A DNA stretch of 60,314 bases, taken from Draconibacterium sp. Lineage in GTDB: Bacteria; Bacteroidota; Bacteroidia; Bacteroidales; Prolixibacteraceae. Position 1 is the first letter of the stretch, and each line of letters begins with the position of its first letter. Below the pieces are notes generated by a model, which was given only the letters and a program-made list of their open reading frames with translations, did no database searches and had not been told where the DNA came from. The position numbers were made by a program, and so were the translations under genes. Shown piece after piece: positions 1-8,745 of the stretch. The stretch is from positions 1 through 60,314 of the forward strand of contig WOYV01000018.1 in NCBI GenBank assembly GCA_011620585.1, written 5' to 3'.

Positions 1-353
1 CTGTTGGCTTTTTGTGGTACAACTCGTATCCGGCACAGGTTTTTATGGGCGATACCGGAAGCCTGGCTCTCGGCGGAATCCTGGCAGTGTTTGCGATTAT
101 CATTCGCAAGGAATTCCTGATCCCGCTTTTGTGCGGCATTTTCCTGATCGAGAATCTGTCGGTAGTAATCCAGGTGTCGTATTTCAAATATACCAAACGC
201 AAATATGGTGAAGGCCGCCGGGTTTTCCTGATGAGCCCGATCCACCATCACTTTCAGAAAAAAGGTTTTCCCGAGCCCAAAATCGTTACACGGTTCTGGA
301 TCGTCGGGATCATTCTGGCAGTGATAACTGTGGCAACATTAAAAATGAGGTAG
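1..353 (+). CDS. mraY: MraY, phospho-N-acetylmuramoyl-pentapeptide transferase (3' end only)
   Basis: C-terminal part of the membrane enzyme that moves phospho-MurNAc-pentapeptide onto undecaprenyl phosphate to make lipid I. The 5' part lies outside the window and the frame is open to the left edge. Visible are the MraY-type stretch [16 protein letters not shown], with the Asp-rich loop, and a [13 protein letters not shown] segment, the family's conserved His-rich loop. Hydrophobic helices flank these, and the protein ends in a last transmembrane helix. The stop lies two bases before the murD start, so the genes are surely co-transcribed. Identification is firm; only the start is missing. Confidence 0.97.
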   Translation, partial: VGFLWYNSYPAQVFMGDTGSLALGGILAVFAIIIRKEFLIPLLCGIFLIENLSVVIQVSYFKYTKRKYGEGRRVFLMSPIHHHFQKKGFPEPKIVTRFWIVGIILAVITVATLKMR

Positions 354-355
354 AA

Positions 356-1693
356 GTGGAAAAACGGATCGCAATATTAGGTGCAGGCGAGAGCGGGGTG
401 GGTGCAGCCATCCTGGCTCAGATGCAGGGCCATGCGGTCTTTGTATCTGATCTTGGAAAAATTAAGGACAAGTACAAGGAAGTCCTGTCAACCAAAAATA
501 TTGATTTTGAAGAAGGCAAACATACCGAAGCTTATATTCTGAATGCCGAACTGGTGGTAAAAAGCCCCGGAATACCGGATACTGCTCCGTTGATTGTAAA
601 ACTAAAGGAACAAGGAACACCGGTTATTTCTGAAATTGAATTTGCAGGTCGTTACACCAACGCTAAAACAATTTGCATTACTGGCAGTAACGGAAAAACC
701 ACCACGACGTTGCTTACTTATCACATTCTGAAAAGTGCAGGTTTGAACGTGGGACTGGCCGGAAACGTAGGTAAAAGTTTTGCATGGCAGGTAGCCGGAG
801 AACAGCACGAAGTTTATGTGATCGAACTTAGCAGTTTTCAGTTGGACGGGATGTACGAATTTAAAGCCGATGTGGCAGTTCTGCTCAACATTACTCCCGA
901 TCATCTGGATCGTTACGGCTATCAAATGCAAAACTATGTCGACTCCAAGTTCAGGGTTCTTCAAAATCAAACAAACGCCGATTATTTCATCTATTGCGCC
1001 GACGATGAAGTAATTAAACAGGAAATGAATAAAAGAGAAATTGCTTCTGTTAAGGTTCCTTTTGGGTTGGGAACACCGGCAAACCCCGGGGCAGGAGTAC
1101 AAGAGAACCGGATAATTATCAATTTAAATCAAAACCAATTCAGCATGTCTATTCTGGATTTATCTTTAGAGGGAAAACACAACTCGTACAACAGCATGGC
1201 GGCAGGCATTGCCAGCATGGTGTTTCAGATTCGTAACGAGCAATTAAGAGAAAGTCTTTCCGATTTTAAAGGCGTGGAACACCGCCTCGAACGTTTTCTG
1301 AAAGTACACGGAATCGAATTTATCAACGATTCGAAGGCTACCAACGTGAATTCGAGCTGGTACGCTCTCGAAAGTGTTCACAAACCAATAGTCTGGATTG
1401 TTGGCGGTGTGGATAAGGGCAACGATTACTCGATGCTCAAGGGCCTGGTTACCAACAAGGTAAAAGCCATTGTTTGTTTAGGAAAGAATAATGCGAAAAT
1501 TAAGGAAGCCTTTGCCGACTGTGTGGCCAGTATTGTGGAAACCTCAAGTATGGAAGAAGCTGTTAAAGCATCGTATTACCTGGCACGCAACGGCGACACC
1601 GTTTTGCTTTCGCCGGCCTGTGCCAGCTTCGATCTTTTTGAGAATTACGAAGACCGTGGACGTCAGTTTAAAGAACAAGTAAGAAATTTATAA
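356..1693 (+). CDS. murD: MurD, UDP-N-acetylmuramoyl-alanine--D-glutamate ligase
   Basis: Cytoplasmic ATP-dependent ligase adding D-Glu to UDP-MurNAc-L-Ala. At 445 residues it has the family's usual length. It has an N-terminal Rossmann-like domain (ILGAGESGVGAA, about residues 7-18), the Mur ligase P-loop GSNGKTT at 110-116, the middle-domain ELSSFQL and NITPDHLDRYG segments, and the C-terminal-domain motif NDSKATN. The start is GTG at 356, two bases after the mraY stop; no ATG fits as well. Its stop codon overlaps the ftsW start by one base (TAATG), the arrangement expected for translational coupling. Confidence 0.98.
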   Translation: MEKRIAILGAGESGVGAAILAQMQGHAVFVSDLGKIKDKYKEVLSTKNIDFEEGKHTEAYILNAELVVKSPGIPDTAPLIVKLKEQGTPVISEIEFAGRYTNAKTICITGSNGKTTTTLLTYHILKSAGLNVGLAGNVGKSFAWQVAGEQHEVYVIELSSFQLDGMYEFKADVAVLLNITPDHLDRYGYQMQNYVDSKFRVLQNQTNADYFIYCADDEVIKQEMNKREIASVKVPFGLGTPANPGAGVQENRIIINLNQNQFSMSILDLSLEGKHNSYNSMAAGIASMVFQIRNEQLRESLSDFKGVEHRLERFLKVHGIEFINDSKATNVNSSWYALESVHKPIVWIVGGVDKGNDYSMLKGLVTNKVKAIVCLGKNNAKIKEAFADCVASIVETSSMEEAVKASYYLARNGDTVLLSPACASFDLFENYEDRGRQFKEQVRNL

Positions 1694-2916
1694 TGGATTT
1701 TTCCTTTGGAAAAATATTAAAAGGCGACCGGGTAATCTGGGCGGTATTGATCCTCTTGTCGCTGCTTTCGCTGCTGATAGTGTACAGCGCTACCGGCGCT
1801 TTGGCCTATCGCGTAGCCGGGGGCAGAACCTGGATTTATCTGGTTAGGCACACAGTTTTTCTTGGACTCGGGTTTGGGCTTATGGTGCTGATGGTAAATG
1901 TTTTTCCGGTGAAGATTTACTCGATGGTTGCTAACCTGGCCTTATACGCAAGCATTGCCTTGCTGATGTTGGCAGTGGCGCTTAAGTTCACCCATATTAT
2001 TCAGGGAAGTGGGCGTACCCTGCCCTTGGGGCCACTTTCGTTTCAACCCGCCGAATTGGCCAAAATCTCACTCATATTGTACACGGCCAAAGTATTAGGC
2101 AAAAAGCAAAAAACTACGCACGAACTTTATCTTGCTTTCAAAGGAATAATCATACCCACTGCTGTGGTATGTTTCCTGATATCCTTATCCGATTTTTCAA
2201 CCTCAGCCCTGCTTTTTGCCACCATCATGACGATGATGTTTATTGGAAGGATCCCGATGAAATATATGTTGCTGCTACTGGCCGCCGGTATTGCTTTTGT
2301 TGCACTCATGTATGTTGGTGCCGGCTTGATGGAAGACCCGCCCGCTCGTGTGGCTACCATAAAAGGCCGTATCGATCGTTTTATCCATGGCGATCCAAAT
2401 TCTGAAAACGGAATTACACAGGCCGACTACGCCAAACTGGCCATTTATTCGGGCGGAATATTCGGGAAAGGCCCGGGTCATTCGGATGTGAGCAATTATA
2501 TGGCAGCGGCGTACAACGACTTTATTTTTGCCATCATCGTTGAAGAGTACGGATTGATTATTGGGGTGGGAGTTATTTTCCTGTACCTGATCTTTTTTTT
2601 CAGGGGAGTGACGATTGTCCGGCGGGCCACGCGAACGTTTCCGGCTTTTATGGTGGTTGGGTTAACAATGATACTGGTTTACCAGGCGATGATAAATATT
2701 GGAGTTTCAAGCGGCGCCCTGCCAGTTACCGGACAACCGCTGCCCTGGGTTAGTTACGGGGGGACCGCCATGTTGTTCACAGCCATTTCGTTTGGCTGTA
2801 TATTAAGTGTCAGTTACCAGAACCAGGTGAACCGCGAAGCCGTGGACCAACCGGTAATGATAAAGGCGCCCGACGAAGATTATGAAATAGAGAATGAGTC
2901 AAAAAAAGATAAATAG
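1693..2916 (+). CDS. ftsW: FtsW, SEDS-family septal peptidoglycan glycosyltransferase
   Basis: Polytopic inner-membrane protein (about 10 helices) that polymerises lipid II at the septum with its cognate class B PBP. At 407 residues it is typical. The SEDS signature is seen at residues 340-357 (GALPVTGQPLPWVSYGG), and NDFIFA around 275-280 holds the conserved Asp thought to be catalytic in SEDS proteins. The large extracytoplasmic loop between about 210 and 275 fits FtsW/RodA topology. Position between murD and murG favours FtsW over RodA. A soluble acidic tail of about 30 residues follows the last helix. The ATG overlaps the murD stop by one base, and the 3' end overlaps murG by 23 bases. 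Confidence 0.97.
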   Translation: MDFSFGKILKGDRVIWAVLILLSLLSLLIVYSATGALAYRVAGGRTWIYLVRHTVFLGLGFGLMVLMVNVFPVKIYSMVANLALYASIALLMLAVALKFTHIIQGSGRTLPLGPLSFQPAELAKISLILYTAKVLGKKQKTTHELYLAFKGIIIPTAVVCFLISLSDFSTSALLFATIMTMMFIGRIPMKYMLLLLAAGIAFVALMYVGAGLMEDPPARVATIKGRIDRFIHGDPNSENGITQADYAKLAIYSGGIFGKGPGHSDVSNYMAAAYNDFIFAIIVEEYGLIIGVGVIFLYLIFFFRGVTIVRRATRTFPAFMVVGLTMILVYQAMINIGVSSGALPVTGQPLPWVSYGGTAMLFTAISFGCILSVSYQNQVNREAVDQPVMIKAPDEDYEIENESKKDK

Positions 2917-4000
2917 GGTCATTATAAGTGGAGGTGGAACCGGGGGACACATTTTCCCGGCATTGGCCATCGCCAATGAAATCAGGCGCCGGAACCCGGA
3001 TGCTAAAATTTTGTTTGTGGGTGCACTGGGCCGAATGGAAATGGAGAAAGTTCCCGCCGCGGGATATGAAATTATTGGATTACCGGTGGTGGGCTTTCCG
3101 CGAAAACCAAGCCTGAAGATGATTGTTTTTTTTAAGAAACTGATGCAGAGTTCGTTGATGGCCCGAAAAATCGTTAAAAATTTTAAGCCCGACATAGCGG
3201 TTGGAGTGGGAGGTTATGCCAGTGGACCACTCTTGCGGGCTGCTGCCGGGAAAGGGGTACCAACTTTAATTCAGGAACAAAATTCGTACGCGGGGATTAC
3301 CAATAAAATGCTCAGTAAAAAAGTAAAAACCATTTGCGTGGCTTACGATAACATGGAGCGTTTTTTCCCGCCAGAAAAAATTGTACACACCGGAAACCCT
3401 GTGCGCGAAAACCTGGTCCGGAAAATTGACCGGAAAACGGCGCTTGACTTTTTTGGTCTGAAAGGAAAAGGAAAAGTGATCCTGATTGTGGGCGGAAGCC
3501 TGGGTGCGCAATCCATCAATCAATCGGTATTAAAAAATATTCAGCGTATAGCCAAATCCGGGGTTGAAGTGATCTGGCAAACCGGCGGTCTTTATTACGA
3601 TCGTATTATCGATGAACTGAAAGATACAAAACCCGCCAACCTGCAAATACATAAGTTTATTATGGAAATGGATTTGGCATATGCAGCAGCCGATTTGGTG
3701 ATTTCGCGGGCTGGCGCGGGCACAATCTCCGAACTTTGCCTGGTAGCAAAAGCATCGGTTTTGGTGCCGTCGCCAAATGTTGCTGAAGATCATCAGACTA
3801 AAAATGCCATGGCGCTCGTTGAAAAAGATGCGGCTTTAATGGTTCGTGATAATGAAATAGATGAACGCCTTTTCCCACTGGCATTTGCAACTGTTCAGGA
3901 TCATGAAATGTGTGAGAGGCTATCAGAAAAAATAAAAGATATGGCAAGGCCCGAAGCCACGAATACAATTGTTGATGAAGTTGAGAAATTAGTAAAATGA
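2894..4000 (+). CDS. murG: MurG, lipid II-forming N-acetylglucosaminyltransferase
   Basis: Peripheral inner-membrane GT28 glycosyltransferase transferring GlcNAc from UDP-GlcNAc to lipid I. It has 368 residues, standard for the family. Visible are the N-terminal GGGTGGH loop (13-19), GVGGYASGP, the second glycine-rich loop IVGGSLGAQSIN, and the donor-binding segment ISRAGAGTISEL with PSPNVAEDHQTKNA. The start ATG lies inside the last codons of ftsW (23-base overlap), and the stop shares four bases with murC (ATGA). Both overlaps support a single transcript with coupled translation. Confidence 0.98.
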   Translation: MSQKKINRVIISGGGTGGHIFPALAIANEIRRRNPDAKILFVGALGRMEMEKVPAAGYEIIGLPVVGFPRKPSLKMIVFFKKLMQSSLMARKIVKNFKPDIAVGVGGYASGPLLRAAAGKGVPTLIQEQNSYAGITNKMLSKKVKTICVAYDNMERFFPPEKIVHTGNPVRENLVRKIDRKTALDFFGLKGKGKVILIVGGSLGAQSINQSVLKNIQRIAKSGVEVIWQTGGLYYDRIIDELKDTKPANLQIHKFIMEMDLAYAAADLVISRAGAGTISELCLVAKASVLVPSPNVAEDHQTKNAMALVEKDAALMVRDNEIDERLFPLAFATVQDHEMCERLSEKIKDMARPEATNTIVDEVEKLVK

Positions 4001-5382
4001 AGAGCATCGAGAAAATAAGGAATGTATATTTCCTCGGAATTGGAGGAATTGGGATGAGCGCGCTGGCCCGCTATTTTAAGTTTATGGGCAAAAATGTGGC
4101 GGGCTACGATCGCACACCAACAGCACTTACCGATGCCCTGCAAGAGGAAGGGATTGATGTTCACTTTGAGGACGATATCCGCAAAATTCCGTCGAAGTGG
4201 AACCCGGCAGAAACCATTGCCGTTTACACACCGGCACTGCCCGAAGATCACCACGAATTGAACTGGTTTAAAAGTCAGCCGATTAGTTTATTCAAACGGG
4301 CGAAGGTTTTGGGAATGATCGCCAACGAAAAAAGCGGGATTGCCGTAGCCGGAACGCATGGAAAAACTACCACCAGTACCATGGTGGCTAATATTCTGAA
4401 TAAAACCCCGCAAGGCTGCGGGGCCTTTTTAGGTGGTATTTCAAAAAACTTTGGGAGCAATCTTTTGCTTCCCAAAGACGATTCGCCATGGATAGTGGCC
4501 GAAGCGGATGAGTTCGACCGTTCGTTCCTGCATTTGCAACCCCAGTTGGCGCTTGTTACTTCGCTCGATGCCGATCACCTTGATATTTACGGCGACAAAG
4601 CGCATATCGAAGAATCGTTTGAGAAATTTATCTCGCAAATTCGACCGGGAGGAAAACTGGTCCTTAAAAAAGGGGTAGGGCTGAATACCGCTAAAACCTC
4701 TGCAGAAGTGTTTTCTTATGCATTAAAAGAGGAAGCCGATTTTCAAACTGTCAACCTTCGGCTTGAAGATGGTTCTTACCTTTTCGATTTAAAAACGCCT
4801 GATGGGATTATTGCCAACTGCCGGATGAATTATCCGGGTTTGGTAAATGTAGAGAATGCAGTGGGCGCGGCTGCACTGGCATGGCTGGCGGGAATTGCCC
4901 CCGATGCCATTAAAACCGGAATTGAAGATTATTTGGGAGTTGCACGCCGTTTTGATGTACATTTTCGCTCAGAAAATAAAATATATATCGATGATTACGC
5001 ACATCATCCTGAAGAGTTAAAAGCCTTTATCACGTCGGTTCGGGCACTTTACAAAGGGAAACGGATCACTGGAATATTCCAGCCACATTTGTATTCGCGG
5101 ACCCGCGATTTTGCCGATGAATTTGCCGCCAGTCTTGATTTGCTCGACTCAGCCATTTTGATGCCTTTGTACCCGGCGCGCGAGGAAGCGATTCCCGGAG
5201 TGTCGTCAAATACGATTTTGGAACGGATGAAGTTGCAGGACAAAAAACTTTTGCCAAAAGAAGAAATTATTGAATGCGTTGAAGACGACCAGAATGAAAT
5301 TATACTGACCATGGGAGCCGGAGATATCGACCGCATGGTAAAACCAATTGTCGAAATATTAAATAAAACAAAGGGTGTTTAA
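3997..5382 (+). CDS. murC: MurC, UDP-N-acetylmuramate--L-alanine ligase
   Basis: Cytoplasmic Mur ligase adding L-Ala to UDP-MurNAc. It has 461 residues. GIGGIGMSALA at 14-24 forms the nucleotide-sugar domain, the P-loop GTHGKTTT lies at 119-126, then EADEFDRSF and DADHLDIYG in the ATPase domain. The C-terminal domain carries DDYAHHP and FQPHLYSRT. The MurC-type AGTHGKTTTS and YAHHP motifs separate it from MurD, E and F. No ddl follows, so murC leads directly into ftsQ. The 3' end overlaps ftsQ by eight bases. Confidence 0.97.
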   Translation: MKSIEKIRNVYFLGIGGIGMSALARYFKFMGKNVAGYDRTPTALTDALQEEGIDVHFEDDIRKIPSKWNPAETIAVYTPALPEDHHELNWFKSQPISLFKRAKVLGMIANEKSGIAVAGTHGKTTTSTMVANILNKTPQGCGAFLGGISKNFGSNLLLPKDDSPWIVAEADEFDRSFLHLQPQLALVTSLDADHLDIYGDKAHIEESFEKFISQIRPGGKLVLKKGVGLNTAKTSAEVFSYALKEEADFQTVNLRLEDGSYLFDLKTPDGIIANCRMNYPGLVNVENAVGAAALAWLAGIAPDAIKTGIEDYLGVARRFDVHFRSENKIYIDDYAHHPEELKAFITSVRALYKGKRITGIFQPHLYSRTRDFADEFAASLDLLDSAILMPLYPAREEAIPGVSSNTILERMKLQDKKLLPKEEIIECVEDDQNEIILTMGAGDIDRMVKPIVEILNKTKGV

Positions 5383-6124
5383 GAAACTTTCGAAAATAGG
5401 AGGGATTGTTTTACTGTTGCTTTTTGTAGCGGTAACACTGGCATTTACTTCGCTGGAGTATAGCCACGCGACCTTCAAAAACATCGAAATTGAATACAAC
5501 CCCGACGATAAAATCACGATCGATAAGGAAGTGGTTCGGAAAATTGTTTTGGCAGCCGACAAGGATATTATTGGGAAGGCTTTTGACCAGGTAAATGCTG
5601 CAAAACTTGAAGCGCTGGTTGAGAAAAACGAGTCGGTGAAAAATGCGGAGGTTTTTAAAGTAGTTGCGCGTGACGATGGGAATTACAAAGGGATCCTGAC
5701 CGTAAAAGTGAAACACCGCGAACCTTTGTTAAGAGTGATCACAGCAAAAGAAAGTTATTATCTCGACGATACCGGCCATCGATTTCCGGTGTCGACTGCT
5801 TCGCCGCCACACGTATTGGTGGCCACGGGCGCAGTTAAGGAAGAGTTTGCGAGAACTGAGTTGCTGCCCTGCATCCGTTTTATCGAATCAGACGAATTCT
5901 GGTCGGCGCAAATCGAGCAGGTTCATATTACCGATGATGGCGAAGTGATCCTGACTCCACTTATCGGAAATCACCTCATCGAATTGGGTACTGTAGATAA
6001 TTATCAGGAGAAGTTCAGAAATATGAAAGCCTTTTACAAAGAGGTACTCGCAAAAAACAACTGGAACAAATACAAGACAATAAGTATAAAATATAAGAAT
6101 CAGGTAATAGCAAAACGACGGTAA
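5375..6124 (+). CDS. ftsQ: FtsQ/DivIB-type cell division protein
   Basis: Bitopic membrane protein that links the early and late divisome through FtsL/FtsB in other bacteria. It has 249 residues: a short cytoplasmic N-terminus, one transmembrane helix at about 8-27, then a periplasmic part whose first region (about 35-105, KNIEIEYNPDDKITIDKEVV) fits a POTRA domain, and the beta domain after it. Sequence conservation of FtsQ is low, so the call rests on size, topology and the slot between murC and ftsA. The GTG start lies inside the murC stop region; no ATG is available. It ends two bases before ftsA. Confidence 0.9.
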   Translation: MFKKLSKIGGIVLLLLFVAVTLAFTSLEYSHATFKNIEIEYNPDDKITIDKEVVRKIVLAADKDIIGKAFDQVNAAKLEALVEKNESVKNAEVFKVVARDDGNYKGILTVKVKHREPLLRVITAKESYYLDDTGHRFPVSTASPPHVLVATGAVKEEFARTELLPCIRFIESDEFWSAQIEQVHITDDGEVILTPLIGNHLIELGTVDNYQEKFRNMKAFYKEVLAKNNWNKYKTISIKYKNQVIAKRR

Positions 6125-6126
6125 TC

Positions 6127-7410
6127 ATGGCTTCAAAACAAAATTTTTCGGTAGTTATCGATCTGGGCACATCAAAACTGGTGGCGCTTGCCGGAAAGCT
6201 CACGGAATTGGGCAAAATGGAAATTTTGGGATTGTCGAAAATGCCTTCAAAAGGCATAAAACGAGGTGTTATCTTTAACATCGACGAGGCGGCTGACGCC
6301 ATTACCGCTTTGCTCGAAAATCTGGCTGGGCAATTTGATGAAGAGATCAATACAGTGGACGTGATTATGGCCGGTTCAAAAATGCGCACTATCGATTACC
6401 AATGTACCGCACTAACTTCGGGCGAAGGTTTTGTTACTGCACGCGACGTGGAAAGATTGATGGAAGAAGCGCGTAATGTTAGCATTCAGCAAGATTACAA
6501 GGTAGTAAAAGTGATCCCGGCTTCGTATATAATCGACGATGAAAACGAAGTGGAAAAACCTGTGGGAAGCACCGGGCAAAAGTTGGATGCACGTTTTAAA
6601 CTTATAGTGGTTCCTGAAGTTTATCTGAATAACATCAGGCTGGTGCTGAAAAAAGTAGGAGTAGAGCTGGGTGAACTTATTCACGCGTCGCTGGCGGTTT
6701 CAGAAGCGGTACTATCAACCGAAGAAAAGGAAGTGGGAGTGATTGTTGCCGATTTTGGGGCAGGCACAACAAATCTGGCTGTTTTCCAGGATAATGTGTT
6801 GAAACATACCGCAGTAGTCCCATTTGGGGGCGAAGTAGTAAGCAACGATATTAAAGAAGGCTGTTCGATTTTCCTGAAAAAAGCAGAACTCTTAAAAGTA
6901 AAATACGGACAAGCCATGGGCGATTTTGCCGACGACCAAAAAGTGGTGACCATTGCCGGGGAAAATGGTTGGGAACCCCGCGACATTTCGTTTAAAAGTT
7001 TGGCTTACATTATCCAGGCACGTTTAGAAGAGATAATCGAATGTGTTCATGCCGAAATCAGGCGTTCGGGTATTGAAGAAAACCTGGGATCGGGCATTGT
7101 TATAACCGGGGGAACATCGAATCTTGAAAACATTATTTCGCTGCTAAAATTTAAAACAGCCATGGATGCACGTAAGGCACACGCAGTAATCCATCCGGTA
7201 AACCGGCGCGAAGAATTTCAGAACAGCGAATTGCTAAGTGCGCTGGGCGCCTTAAAACTTGTTTTAAGTTCGGCTGATTCCGGCGCCGGAAACACGCATG
7301 GACGAAGCAAAAAAGCAAAGGAACGACGTTTTGCTCCGCTATTTAAAGACGTGGTACAGGGAGCACTTAATTTATTTGATACCGATAATTCAGATGCAGA
7401 GTTAAATTAA
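6127..7410 (+). CDS. ftsA: FtsA, actin-like membrane tether of FtsZ
   Basis: ATP-binding actin-fold protein that anchors FtsZ filaments to the inner membrane. It has 427 residues. Seen are VVIDLGTSKLVALAG (phosphate-1 motif, 9-23), the SHS2-type subdomain in the first third, VADFGAGTTNLAVF (phosphate-2) and VITGGTSNLENI (adenosine motif). The last about 30 residues contain an amphipathic helix (FAPLFKDVVQGALNLF) that fits a membrane-targeting sequence, followed by an acidic tail. Two FtsZ paralogues follow; the FtsZ tail known to dock on FtsA is recognisable only in the second one. Confidence 0.96.
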   Translation: MASKQNFSVVIDLGTSKLVALAGKLTELGKMEILGLSKMPSKGIKRGVIFNIDEAADAITALLENLAGQFDEEINTVDVIMAGSKMRTIDYQCTALTSGEGFVTARDVERLMEEARNVSIQQDYKVVKVIPASYIIDDENEVEKPVGSTGQKLDARFKLIVVPEVYLNNIRLVLKKVGVELGELIHASLAVSEAVLSTEEKEVGVIVADFGAGTTNLAVFQDNVLKHTAVVPFGGEVVSNDIKEGCSIFLKKAELLKVKYGQAMGDFADDQKVVTIAGENGWEPRDISFKSLAYIIQARLEEIIECVHAEIRRSGIEENLGSGIVITGGTSNLENIISLLKFKTAMDARKAHAVIHPVNRREEFQNSELLSALGALKLVLSSADSGAGNTHGRSKKAKERRFAPLFKDVVQGALNLFDTDNSDAELN

Positions 7411-7421
7411 AAAAACACGAT

Positions 7422-8726
7422 ATGGCCGAAGAATTCGTAAACTTTCAATTTCCAAAAGCAACTTCATCCATCATTAAAGTAATTGGTGTTGGAGGGGCAG
7501 GTTGTAATGCGGTCAATCATATGTTCGAAGAAGGCATAAAAGGGGTTGACTACATTATATGTAATACCGATGCGCAGGCGCTGGAGAATAGCCCGGTACC
7601 GGTGAAACTTCAGCTCGGGGTAACGTTAACCGAAGGTAGGGGAGCCGGCAATAAGCCCGAAATGGGGGAAGAAGCTGCCCGCGAGAACTACGAGGATCTT
7701 AAAAAAGTGTTACAAGACAATACCAAAATGCTGTTTATCGCCGCAGGAATGGGTGGCGGTACCGGAACCGGAGCCGCACCGGTAATTGCCAGCCTTGCCC
7801 GCGAACTCGATGTGCTCACCATTGCCGTAGTAACCATTCCATCGCCTGCCGAAGGGAAAAAGCGTTACGATCAGGCTCAGGAAGGTATCCGAAAACTAAA
7901 GGAATATGTGGATAGTATGCTGGTAATCAGCAACGACCGCCTACATAATATTTATGGCGACCTGCCTGCCAGTCAGGCTTTTAAAATGGCCGACAATATT
8001 ATTTCAATAGCGGTGAAAGGTGTTGCCGAAATCATAACGGTTCACGGTAATGTAAACATCGATTACACCGACGTGCACACAGTGATGCACAAAAGCGAGG
8101 TGTTTATTATGGGTACTGGTTTTGCCGTTGGCGAAGGTCGGGCGATGGATGCGGTACATGAAGCCCTCGAATCGCCGTTACTCGACAGCAACGATATTTA
8201 CGGAACAAAAAATATTTTACTGAATATCATTTCAGGGAGCGAAGAAATCCGTATCGGGGAAATTGGTGAAATTATCGAAACCCTTCAGGAAAAGGCTGGT
8301 CAGCAGGCCGATATTATCTGGGGAAATGGATACGACGAAAATTTGGGCGACCGGATCAGTGTTACAATTTTGGCTACAGGTTTCGAGACCAATCCAAATC
8401 GGGTACTTCAACCTAAAAAGGAAACGCAGAAATTTGATTTGGAAGATAAACCGTCAAAACCGGATTCTGATGATTTTGCTTCGTTTCAGTTCGACGACGG
8501 GCCGGTTAATGAACCGGTAGCTGTTTCAACCGAACCTGAAGAAACGATCATTGTTCGGCCTCCGGCTGGAAACAGCTTTCTTCGAAAAGATAAGAAGGAA
8601 AAAAGGGAGAAAAAGGAGAAGAAGAGAAAAGATCAACCGGTAACAGAGTCGAATGTCGACAACTGGTTTTTTAAAAACTTTGGTTTGGGTAAATTATTTG
8701 ATGAGGACGACCAGAGTATGGATTAA
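7422..8726 (+). CDS. ftsZ: FtsZ-family GTPase, paralogue 1 (divergent C-terminus)
   Basis: Tubulin-like GTPase of the division ring. It has 434 residues. The GTPase core is intact: GVGGAGCNAVN at 22-32, signature GGGTGTG at 111-117, and a T7 loop reading VNIDYTD with N212, D214 and D217, the positions needed for GTP hydrolysis in the neighbouring subunit. The T7 loop departs from the usual NVDFAD. After about residue 325 the protein differs from standard FtsZ: an acidic linker, a Lys/Glu block at about 385-405 (KKEKREKKEKKRK), and an aromatic end (NWFFKNFGLGKLFDEDD) instead of the Bacteroidota tail. The basic block could bind membrane or nucleic acid (inference). It starts 11 bases after ftsA and 19 bases before the second ftsZ. 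Confidence 0.93.
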   Translation: MAEEFVNFQFPKATSSIIKVIGVGGAGCNAVNHMFEEGIKGVDYIICNTDAQALENSPVPVKLQLGVTLTEGRGAGNKPEMGEEAARENYEDLKKVLQDNTKMLFIAAGMGGGTGTGAAPVIASLARELDVLTIAVVTIPSPAEGKKRYDQAQEGIRKLKEYVDSMLVISNDRLHNIYGDLPASQAFKMADNIISIAVKGVAEIITVHGNVNIDYTDVHTVMHKSEVFIMGTGFAVGEGRAMDAVHEALESPLLDSNDIYGTKNILLNIISGSEEIRIGEIGEIIETLQEKAGQQADIIWGNGYDENLGDRISVTILATGFETNPNRVLQPKKETQKFDLEDKPSKPDSDDFASFQFDDGPVNEPVAVSTEPEETIIVRPPAGNSFLRKDKKEKREKKEKKRKDQPVTESNVDNWFFKNFGLGKLFDEDDQSMD

Positions 8727-8745
8727 GCAGAAGTAACCCTAAAAA

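Noticed and set aside
7422-8726. First ftsZ as a pseudogene
   Set aside because: All GTPase and T7-loop residues are intact and the frame is open through a long distinctive C-terminus; divergence looks functional.
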